This document shows, one piece after another, positions 54,687-64,000 of a DNA stretch of 64,000 nucleotides (positions within the stretch are counted from its first letter, which is position 1; each line of letters begins with the position of its first letter). Origin of the DNA: Phoronis australis (lineage: Eukaryota; Phoronida; Phoronidae); assembly GCA_002633005.1 (NCBI GenBank), contig NMRA01000247.1, forward strand, positions 323,382-387,381, read 5' to 3'. Position numbers and translations under genes: made by a program. The notes under the pieces are model-generated. The model was not told the origin of the DNA. It did no database searches and worked only from the letters and a program-made list of their open reading frames with translations.

Positions 54687-57100
54687 ACATACAACCAAAC
54701 ACTATGTATGCAAGAAGGGAACACCAACTGCCATTTGGACCATGCTTCATAGTCAAATAGCAATTAATACAGTGGCAATTCTCTTTAATGCCCTGACATA
54801 CATTGGATTGTGTTTGAAAAGAAGGAGATAAGCTTCGGAATCCGTGCCTTGGAGCTTGTGATTGAGGTGAAGGTCGTGCACTTCGAAAGTTAACTCTATA
54901 TAATTTTTTCAAGGATCAGTTTGAATGCCACTAGTTATGATTTTGAAAGTCTGTCATTTTCAAATAAGCTATTCAATAGCAGAATCAATAAGTGTCAATG
55001 TTGGGTATGCAGTGAAGCTCGCATCTAGTTATGGCTCACTTTTAAATCATACCTTCATTCATTTCAAAGATCTGGAGAGCAGGTTTTCTTGTTCATGCAC
55101 TCGGCCCTTCTCAATAACTCAGATTTCACCTTCTTGAAAAAATCTCTTGGTCCAGTGAAGCGCGAGCTTCACTGCATTTTCACCATGACTAATAGTATTG
55201 CCAACCACTATACAATGGCAAAAACTTAATGACTTTGGAATGGCAAATTTTGTTAAATTCAATATCTGTAAACAGTAAACATTGCAACCAGTGGCTAACA
55301 TTTTGCCTGATGAGGGTTTTGAACCATTGTGAAATAGTTAAATAAGTTTTTGGTTGTGTCTTACAGAAGATTATAGTGTTCTCTTCCAGTGTACCAGTGC
55401 AAGATTTTTGTGGACATGTTAGTTTTATGTTCCTGTTTTTATCCAGTATTTTGATCCATGGGCCTCAAGATTTTTCTTTGTTCTGAATCTTCTTGGTGGT
55501 AGCCTACAGGTATAAGAAATGAACATGTCATGTAAAGGCATAATTGGTGGTTTTAAAGAAAATGATGTAAACAAATACCTCTGTATTACACTTTTGTTTT
55601 GACAGGAATTCTTATTTTTTAGGTGCATTTTAGAATGTTAGTATACAGTAGTGTTGTGACAATTAAACTGAATATTTATTGAAAACAAACTATTTCTGAA
55701 AGTCGGGTGATTTTGTTTCACGGTATTTTTGTCATTTTCCTCTTCAAGTAAAGCATATTAGGTGAAAACAGCTGTTACTTTTTGTTGCGCTTATGTAAAA
55801 GTAGTTATAAGGATTATTTATGAGGTTAGTGTATTTTTTCCCAAAGTTTATTTGGTAAGTCAGCTATGGATTTCAAACTATGTTTTAAAGAAATTGTGTA
55901 TTACCCTGCAGATTCTGTGCAATCTGCTCATTGTGTGGGAACAACACAAAATTAATCCACTGTGCATGATTTTTGAGATGGCAAGATGATGCGTTCTGGA
56001 AAATTTCTGGTTTTGCTGCTGTGAAACTGCGCTCGTCAAAGGCTAGGGCATTGCATTGGATATTTTGAATGGCCACTTCAATATCATTTCATGAGAGAAA
56101 CTTTTATGTAAAAAGTATTATGATTTTGAACATTGTTATGAACCCATTCAGTAATTGCATCACCAAAACTGATTTGCTGATGACAATTTACAAGGCTGGT
56201 TTAACAGTGCGTTACAAATGCACAGTATGTAGGAGTTTTACCTACAAGCCATTTCCTGTACACGATATCGTTTCATGTTATAACTTGTCTGTTGGTGATT
56301 CTGTGCAATCATGTCAATGAGAGATATTGCAAATAAAGTTAATCATTGCTTTCATGTTCATCATTTTTGCTCAGTGGTCTCTTGGCTAAAACTGTGGCTA
56401 TAAGACACGTGGTACTTGATGTACCATCCCCATTGAGATTTCTTGGATATCAAATTGGAAAGAGAAATCGGAGAATCCAAGACCTGAAATAGTGTAACGT
56501 GTTCGGCATTTACACCAGGAACTTATCAAAAATGTCCTACGTGAGCCAGCATGTCCCAAAAAATCGCATCAGTGACGACACGTCACTTTTTTTCACATGC
56601 AGATACAGCTACGTGTCATCTACTTTATGTCAGCCATTATGTCAGTATTGTGCTTGTAATAAATTTTTGTTTGAATGCACGCTGAAGTAAATCAACAATA
56701 TCTACAAATGAAAACAAATTAGATAAGTTTAATTACAAGAGTTATTTACGTCACTTTGCAAATTTCAGTTCATACCGTCTTCAGTAGTTAATGCAAAACA
56801 GCAAAAAAATCAAACTGAAATTTTTGCAAACTGGTGTTCACATTAGGATTTGTTGAGCATTAAACATAGCAACCAATATTGTAATGTAAAACACCGAAAA
56901 AATCAAAAAAATGCAAGATAGTAAAATCTATTGGTCTATCAACACTAACCTTTAGCCCTTTAACATTAGTACATTTTTGGCCATCTTCCGTATTCTTAGC
57001 AGACAAGGCGACTCCATGGTCTGGTGGTAGGAGTACCATACTGACAACCGAAAGGTCCAGTCTATTCACAGCAAAGAAATAATGCAAAGCATTGAAGTGC
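54687..57100. other. Region without a supported gene
   Basis: This is AT-rich sequence with only short frames. It contains the best candidate polyadenylation signal for the upstream YEATS gene (56,332). Confidence 0.5.
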
Positions 57101-57932
57101 ACCTGTAATTGCACTGCAAACAGTACACTTGTTCATTAGTGTCAAGTAATACAAAAAAATAAAAAAGCCACCAGGGGACATAGCAAAACTCAAATTTGTC
57201 TGCCAAACAACTGTCTCGGCCAAATGTTAACATCTGTCAAGGAACTCGACAGAGAGGCATATGCAAAGAAAACCTAAATTACCAATAGGGGGCACCACAG
57301 TAGTTAGACTATTCCTAAAATCACCAGCAGGCATACTCTCCTGAACTGGAAGACATATATCAAATTTCCTGAAGATCCATCAAGGAAATTAGTAGATATT
57401 GAGGCATCATTAAGGCAAAAATGAATTTGCCATTAAATTGCGTCCAAAATCTATAGTTGTCATCATCTCTATCACAAAAGTACAAGTTCATCCTCAAGGG
57501 CTCAATGAAGGCATCGGCAGCTAAGAGAGGCGGATGCCAATAATAGACGCAACAATAATTCTAAAAATGGCCACTAGGGCACGCAGAACACATCAAATCA
57601 TCTGCTGTGTCAGCCACAAGGGGGCACAGATTATGTAAAATTTACCCGAAGATAGAAAGATGTCGGGCCTCCGTAATGTTCAATCAAGCTATTTGCCAAA
57701 ATGTCATGAAAATCCATCTAGGAACTAAATCTAAATAAGTTCATAAGGTGGGGTGAAACACTATTGTAATTTGGTGGCACAGAGGCAATTCAAATCTGTC
57801 TGAGAATTTGCTCGAGCCATCCCACCTATGATAGGAACAATAGTTAGCCTAATTTCAGTAAAACATATAGTGTGGATCATGCTTAAAAAGATCGACCACC
57901 ATTCTGTACATACCCCGGCCGTGTTCAATCCT
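57101..57932. repeat. Decayed interspersed-repeat region
   Basis: It contains several 'ccaccaggggaca', 'ataggggg caccaca' and 'ccactagggcacgc' type words, about 250 bases apart, which look like fragments of one dispersed family. No coding frame is supported. Confidence 0.4.
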
Positions 57933-58185
57933 CAGGGCTTGGAATGACCAATGACAAAAAACGCGGAAACTTTTATGGCCCAAATCATGCGCGCTACCCA
58001 GCCTTGAAATGGTCGACTGTGAACTTTTCCCCGACAAAAATCGGGAGGAATTAAAAAAAGAAAGGAATTTGCCGCGGAAATTTTATATCAAATCCGTTTT
58101 TTTAAGCGGAAATATAATAAAATGCGCAGACAGAACATTTGAAAAAAGCGGAAATCCGCGTTTCCGCGCAAAATTCCAAGCCCTG
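57933..58185. mobile_element. DNA transposon, short copy, CAGGGCTTGGAAT ends, 6-bp TSD
   Basis: It has the same 13-bp terminal inverted repeats as the copy at 15,012-15,498, with target duplication AATCCT (57,927-57,932 and 58,186-58,191). It lacks about 230 bases of the long copy's middle and looks like an internal-deletion derivative. Confidence 0.85.
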
Positions 58186-60548
58186 AATCCTTAAACAAAC
58201 ATAACACCTGAAGCGGTCCAGAGCAATGACTGACAGATCATGGCAACTAATAGGCTTGAGCTTTCAGAGGTAAATAGGCAACAATGTCACTGAATCAGTC
58301 CACCTCTAAGAAGGAGGTTAACCAATACAAAGCAGCTCAATTATTGGACTGATGGTTCATCAGCTAAGGTTATACTCCAAGTCAAGCTTTACCTTAGGCA
58401 AGTAACACATTTTTTCAGGCAGATCTAATTTTAAGCGGCAATTCAAATGTCATTTAAAAATGGTTACATAAGCAAAGGTCCCCCACTCCAAGGGATCACT
58501 ACTCCAAGGGTTCACTATTCTGAACATTCACTACTGCACGAGCTCTCTAACTTTGTGAAAACTTAGGGGGACAGCATAGTCTATTATGTGTAGTTTCAAC
58601 GTGGCCATGCACATGGTTCCAGTGCAGTGCAGTATCGGATAAATTTTTCTATTGCATTGAAAAACAGTGTGACGAGATTTGTTGAATGTATAATTTTTTG
58701 ACTGGTTTATTTCTGCTTCAAAGATGATAAGCCTTTGTAATACTTATCTTTTATGTAAAAATGAAAACTAAATTTTATGGTCTGTCACATTGTGTCCTAA
58801 ACTGATAAGATTTTACCATAACTGTGTCTTTAACGAAGTTGAGACTCTGAGGCGGCATGGCTCTCACTGTGGCATGCGCCAGAGATTAATCGAAAGGTCC
58901 GGGGATTGCAACAAGTGTCAGACAAGGTGAAATTATCCGCTCAGTCAAGTCTTCATTTAAAATCACATGCAGCACCATCTCTCAAAACTACTTTGGAACC
59001 CTTGGTCTAGTTTTAAGGTCATGTAGGACCCTTTAACAAAGGACCAAATTTAGCTAACTTAATTCATTTGGAACATCCAAAATTGAGAAATGGTTGATCA
59101 AATTCATACGACACTATGCTTTTTCACAGTGCTAAAACGGGTAATGAATTGCTTTTAATAAGTTAAACTTTTGCGTGAGGGACTATCGAAAATGTGACTT
59201 TTACGATTCTCATAAAAATCTAAAGTTGCATAATGCAAAATTAACTTTTAAAAAACTGTCACAGCATTTTTGAGATCAAACATTTATATAAAATAAAAGT
59301 TGATCATGTTATACCATTATTTACCTATCAATGTACCTTTTGTTTTTGGTAAATTTTACTAAAAAAAGACTCAACATGGTCATGTGACTCAATTAATGGC
59401 ATAACGTGAAATGTTTGTGATAGAATCTCAGGGGTTACAGGGACCATAAACTGACACGCTTTTATCAGTGATTCAATAGTTTGTTACCCATTCTGGCTGT
59501 TAAGGGGCAATAAACATGGTAATTACGCCTAGTATGGCAACGGAACTTAACGCCATCAGGTAATAGGCAGGGAAATCACATGTTACCGGCCAAACAAATG
59601 TTTGTGGTTTTCTCAGGAATTTCCACCGATCCGAAAATGAGGCGAGGTTTTTCGGATCGGTCTATCACGACCAAAACGCGTAACGGCAGATTGATAAAAA
59701 GTTAAAAAATCAAATTCTACAGGCTTTTTACTTTGAGAAAATATGTATTAGTTATTGAGTTAAACTTTATAGTTTTTTGGATATTTAGGTAAATAAACAG
59801 ACTTGGCAATATGTTTAGGTCCTACATAATCTTAATGGCTCATCACAACATTACGGACCAAACAAAATTCACTGAATCCTTAACAAGAAGATCCACTGTT
59901 GCTAACTAATGACTTAGGTATTCCACTTTGAAGACTTACGTGACCTGTCTGTATGGGACTTTGAAAGAAGGATATTTTTCTGTGTAAAAGTATTGGACAA
60001 GATTTGTGTCAAAATCATATAAATAAGGCAGTCCAAAAATAGGTTTAGGAAAGGAATCAATCTCTCACATATTTTCCATAACTCTGGACACATAAAAATG
60101 CGCATTTATAATGAAACATCTGGGGCACTATCTGATTCAGAAACACGCCACTGAAGAAAATATAGCGATGATTAAAATTAAGGAAAAGGTTTCACGAATG
60201 AAAAATGCCCATCTTATCAGTAAATTAAAATGAAAAAGTTTGACCTTTTTTGACAAGTTCCCATAACACAATTTCGAATAAATTCATTCCTTACTTCAAT
60301 GTAATTTTTACCACGATGTGAGAGCTGCAGTTTGAGGGGTCACTGTGCATCACAAGCCATAACAAAGGTGTGTAGCCCTAAATATATCTACACTACTTGA
60401 AGAAGCTGGATAAGCATTCAAGGGGGAAGTGAATTCATCTTGCAGTTCCATGAGACCAGTCAACAATTCATCTAGCAGTTCCATGACACCAGTCATCATT
60501 GGTTTGTACAAAAATTTCCCAAAACTACTGCCACAAGATTTTTAATCC
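58186..60548. other. Gene-free region downstream of the SWEET gene
   Basis: It holds a fourth copy of the CATATTGTGTCCTAAATT-like repeat (about 58,757-58,830), a degenerate tRNA-like stretch (about 58,850-58,905) and a TTAA-flanked element (59,013-59,835). No gene is supported. The SWEET 3' UTR must lie at its right end. Confidence 0.5.
59013..59835. mobile_element. TTAA-flanked DNA transposon, short copy
   Basis: The ends read TTAAGGTCATGTAGGACCCT and the reverse of TTAAGATTATGTAGGACCTA. Shared end sequence with 51,741-54,686 includes GGTTGATCAAATTCA-like and GCAGATTGAT blocks. It is a non-autonomous, 823-bp member. Confidence 0.65.
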
Positions 60549-60767
60549 TCATTGCTTTTTCTTTGGTTTCTTCACTCCTAGACGCGTTGATCTGGATAGA
60601 ACTGAAGATTCCATCGATGAGATGCTTTTTTTCTTTTCTTTTTCTTTTTCTTTCTTCTTGTTGAGGTAAAACACTAGAATACCCTTGTGTCTTTTACTGT
60701 CCTTTTTGAACTTCTTCACAAGATACATGTTGGCAATAAAAGCCAGGATTCCAGGAATTGTCGGACC
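60549..60767 (-). CDS. SLC50A1: SWEET last exon: helix 7 and basic tail
   Basis: The acceptor is TTTTACAG; 72 codons and TGA. It encodes GPTIPGILAFIANMYLVKKF and then a cytosolic tail rich in Lys and Glu with a Ser-rich middle and a KKPKKKQ end. The tail is longer and more basic than in human SWEET1. Confidence 0.85.
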   Translation of the reverse strand, partial: GPTIPGILAFIANMYLVKKFKKDSKRHKGILVFYLNKKKEKEKEKKKSISSMESSVLSRSTRLGVKKPKKKQ

Positions 60768-63554
60768 CTGTAAAAGACAAAGAAAATCAATTAATTTGTA
60801 TTTCTAGTCATGTAAAATGCCTGCAGCTCTTTTGAAAGATACTGAAATCAACTCAAGATGCAGTAGATTGAGTTTTCCAATCATTTGAGGGTCGTTGAGG
60901 GTTGAAGGGCATGGCCTTTAATGTTTAAATCTTTTGAAAGCGCATGTTTTTAACATTAGGCAAAACCTTACGCTAACATGATTTGCACGTAAGTGGACAA
61001 GAAAGTGTGTACTGTTTACCCCAGAGTATCCAGTGAATTCCTCAGCAAATCTAAGGCTTGATGGCACTGTCATGGATTTTAGTGAGTGGTCGCAATTCGT
61101 GGGCTTGGATGAACATGTTCGAGTTTCAAAGTCAAAATGCGAACAATAATTAAGTTAGGCAAACAACCAACATGACATTTCAGCCAAAGCATTAGGAATT
61201 TTGTCTTTGCAATGGCTTATATGACCGTTTAAGCAATGCGTGGGCCACATGTTTACATTGCTTTATGCTACCAATATTTTAAAACCTCGTTAGTGTTTAA
61301 AATTTAAAATTTTATTCTGAAAATTCCCCGGCTTCCATAAGGCCACCGTGCTTTTGTTTACATATCGTTCCCCAATCCAAGTATCACAATGCAAAATGGA
61401 CATGATGTAAGCAAAGGGACTTGTGGGATTATAAAGTGGACATACATGTACTATATCACCAACAATTTGAGTATGAATGTTCAATCTAGAACAAAGAAGA
61501 GCAGTGCAAAGTGTTGAAATGCACCCACAATGAACGATTAAATATATGTTTCAAGAAGTGCTTATCACTTTTATATTAGGTACAGAGAGAAAATAATTTG
61601 ACCGCAAGGGGTTACAGCCGCAACATTCAAAATTGACCAAAAAAGTGTTGGCACCTCGCCTTTTAAATCTAATGTCAAATTAAAAAGTTTAAAAAATGAT
61701 CGGTTTTCAACATTAGCAATAAAGAAATAAAACATGCCACGAAGGGACACAGCAATAAGCATACAAAAATTAGAAAGTCTAGTTTACTTCTTTAGGCAAT
61801 GACTGTAGTTTTGATCAAGTCACTTACAAAACTACAACAATTATAGCAGTTAATAAAATAAAAGGGCTTACATAAACATATGGCGCGTTGTTTATGACAC
61901 CATAGACACACCATGAGATAGCCCACACACCAGTAGGGTAGACAGTCACAAGGTGGATGCACTTGACACTGGAAGTCTGCAATGCTTGCAGCTAAAACAA
62001 GAACACTCACTCCTTTAAGAAGACCTTCAGCTGAGGATGGAAACATCCTTCGCAGCAAATGTTCAAATTTAGTATATCATTATCTGCTCAACATCATTTT
62101 GAACAATAAAAAATCTATTCTGTTGTAATGCACTATACACAGTCAGTTAGCTGATAGTTTTCAGTCAGCTTGTTTTAGTAAGTCACTTAATTGTTTTACA
62201 CGCGTGATAGTGTAGGACAGAGGATCTACTTTTAACCATTGCCCACGGTGGCCACTAAGTGTGGTCAGTACTGTCAACATAAGATGATTAATTATGCTGG
62301 TATTTTTTTAAGGCCAGTTAGGGAACCTTATATTATCCATGGTACATTACAGCTCTGCATCTGCAGAGAACCATGAATTATTATTAAGTTGTGTTCAGCT
62401 TATCTCGACAGTGTAATTGCTCAGATGAATATGTTAGACACTGTTCTCAACCACCATTGCGTGTAATTCAATTGAGAGGAAAGACTTTTGAACTTTTTGA
62501 AATGCAGGTATCCTAAACTAGGTAATTTGTTAAGTTGTAACAGGGTTGAACAGTACAACCATTATGAAATTAATGTTGAAAAGAGCAACTGAAACCTTAC
62601 CACATCATTTAGTGGGAGGGAGAAGACTACAAATGACAGAACAACAAGCAAGAAGCCCATTCCCTCGTGTCGCTCAGCGGCTGTTAGCCAGACATTGTAG
62701 AGATAGTGGTAGAACAACATGAAGAATAGCCAAGTCAGTAGTAAACACGAGGCTGTCTTTGTCTGAAGTACAAATAACTGAGCTTTCATTTTAACGGTCA
62801 TTTCCTTAGAAAATAGAAATACATTGATTTACATTCAAGTACTGTAATTCTCCATGCGTTGCCAAAATTGCTATTTCCAGTTTTTTATCATTACCTTGCT
62901 GCATACAAAGAAAACTTGTTTTGCAGCATCTACACAGTTCAAACCATGCTAGCAACAGAATAACATGTTCTTAATCTTTATTTTTCTGACAAAAATTTGA
63001 CAAAATCACCGCTTCACTCGTCCACCACATTTTGCTAAGTAGGTGAAGAAATTGCCACCTTATAACATTTCAAACGCCAATAAAAGTAATATGAGAACGA
63101 ATGGATTTTATGGCTCATGTGCGAGGAAATAATCTTTAGGCTAAAGTCCTACTATATTTGTTTAAATGAGAGACAGAAAATAGAAACAGAATAAAACATA
63201 CACATGAGCAACCATAAAACACAATTCACCAACTGCCTTGCAAAGTACAAAAAATATGGAATTTAGGGTATTTCTTTTTTCTTTCATACCCTCTGTGATT
63301 ACAAAATGATTTGACGTTTCTAGAGATCTCCTGCAGTGTAGTTATTCAGTTACTAGTGCACCATGTGAGCAGAGGGTGCTGCAGGTTTTATGTATGGTTA
63401 GGCTTATATGTGGAAAACAGCCAGACTTACCAGATTTTTGCTGTAGTAGGTATACATAATTATGTATGTAGTGAAACTGAATGTTCCAAAACTCCCAATC
63501 AACAGTATCAGCTGGTTATCCAATAGACTCCCATAATGAAGGTATATCACCCAC
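60549..63554 (-). CDS. SLC50A1: SWEET family sugar transporter (SLC50A1-like), last four exons, 5' end outside
   Basis: The exons are 63,431-63,554, 62,601-62,762, 61,872-61,991 and 60,549-60,767; all join in phase 0 after a one-base split codon at the start. Known family role: bidirectional uniport of glucose and other sugars by two three-helix MtN3 bundles joined by a linker helix. Seen here: the end of helix 2 and helix 3 (WVIYLHYGSLLDNQLILLIG), linker helix, helix 5 with FSLPLNDV (human MYLSPLADL), helix 6 with SWCVYG (human SWCLYG), helix 7 with PTIPGILAF (human SNFPGIVTS). The C-terminal tail is unusually basic (KKKEKEKEKKKS). About 45 N-terminal residues are missing to the right of the window. 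Confidence 0.85.
61872..61991 (-). CDS. SLC50A1: SWEET exon with helix 6
   Basis: The acceptor is GTTTTAG and the donor GTAAGC; 40 codons. It encodes LQALQTSSVKCIHLVTVYPT and AISWCVYGVINNAPYVY. The QT-S motif matches human IQTKST and SWCVYG matches SWCLYG. Confidence 0.85.
62601..62762 (-). CDS. SLC50A1: SWEET exon with linker helix and helix 5
   Basis: The acceptor is GTACTTCAG and the donor GTAAGG; 54 codons. It encodes CLLLTWLFFMLFYHYLYNVW and GMGFLLVVLSFVVFSLPLND. The Pro-Leu-x-Asp motif is the family signature between helices 5 and 6. Confidence 0.85.
63431..63554 (-). CDS. SLC50A1: SWEET exon with helix 3
   Basis: The acceptor is TTGTTTCAG and the donor GTAAGT; 124 bases. It encodes WVIYLHYGSLLDNQLILLIG and TTYIIMYTYYSKNL, aligned with human WLSYGALKGDGILIVVN and LQTLYILAYLHYC. 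Confidence 0.85.
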
Positions 63555-64000
63555 CTGAAACAAATAAGCACAAACAATAAATTATTGAAACTATGTTGTA
63601 TTGAGCACTGCTTTGGCACGTAAAACATTGCTGATTTCACAGTAAGATAAAAAAGAATGAACCAAGTTATGCAGCAGAAAATAACAGCCCAGATCCACAG
63701 AAAACAAGAAGTGTTAAAGGGGAGCTTGCCTTTTTGAAGGCATTTTTGGTCACTTTGATTTTTGCTTACTGTGAAAGATATTTGAGAAACTTTTACCGGG
63801 TAAGTCAATTTTGTTAAAACAAAACTAAACAAAAAAAAAAAATTTCACTCCAGAAGTTGTGTCTGCCATTGTGAGAAACTTGCACAATCCAAACACTAGT
63901 CTGATAGGCTGAATCCTTCTGTGGTATTATGTTAATGACTTTGTTTTGGCATAATTCAACGGCCTTGACTGAGCCTCAGGGCAGGTCTTCCAGCCAGTAT
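63555..64000. other. Right edge: intron of the SWEET gene
   Basis: The preceding SWEET exon (helices 1-2) should lie here or beyond. I could not find a frame matching the conserved first bundle, so it is probably outside the window. Confidence 0.5.

Noticed and set aside
63900-64000. First-bundle exon of the SWEET gene at the right edge
   Set aside because: None of the three minus-strand frames shows the conserved helix 1-2 motifs, and no suitable donor was found.

Overview
The window is animal nuclear DNA. Its genes are split by introns with GT/AG ends, its introns are rich in transposon remnants, and it carries AF9/ENL-type (YEATS) and SWEET-type genes. Dense introns, many small terminal-inverted-repeat elements, tRNA-derived SINEs and two-haplotype assembly scars suggest an outbred marine invertebrate, most likely a deuterostome (amphioxus, hemichordate or echinoderm). 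I cannot fix the species.

Positions 1-42,912 (minus strand) hold the 5' part of one giant gene. I traced 29 exons by hand, from a signal-peptide exon at 42,849-42,912 to an exon at 39-142; the gene continues off the left edge. Apart from two joins discussed below, every splice phase fits. About 2,830 codons lie in the window. After the signal peptide the protein is almost only cysteine-rich repeats of the GCC2/GCC3 (ephrin-receptor-like) kind, with motifs such as CPAGYYCP and CPxGTY. Most exons are symmetric phase 1-1 modules. An inactive tandem copy of exon 6 lies at 25,299-26,178. Exons 19, 20, 21 and 27 contain one-base frame breaks, and exons 19, 20 and 25 each contain an in-frame TAG. 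Either the draft has local errors or the gene is decaying.

Positions 42,913-43,397 are a 485-bp head-to-head interval, a probable bidirectional promoter with a perfect CRE (TGACGTCA) and a YY1-type site. Positions 43,398-51,180 (plus strand) are a complete five-exon gene for a 649-residue YEATS protein, the single-copy relative of vertebrate MLLT1 (ENL) and MLLT3 (AF9). It has an N-terminal YEATS domain, a Ser/Lys-rich middle and a C-terminal AHD.

Positions 51,181-60,548 hold no gene I can support. They contain the downstream region of the YEATS gene and several transposons. Positions 60,549-63,554 (minus strand) are the last four exons of a SWEET (SLC50A1-like) sugar transporter, whose first exon or exons lie beyond the right edge.

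The mobile and repeat landscape includes: a 1.73-kb inverted duplication enclosing exons 22-23; a 32-bp minisatellite grown from the splice donor of exon 21; another 32-bp minisatellite in intron 4 of the YEATS gene; a TA-flanked 2.2-kb element; TTAA-flanked elements; a small family with CAGGGCTTGGAAT ends and 6-bp target duplications; a LINE fragment; and tRNA-like SINEs. A single N at 24,382 joins two near-identical 229-bp blocks, probably two haplotypes.
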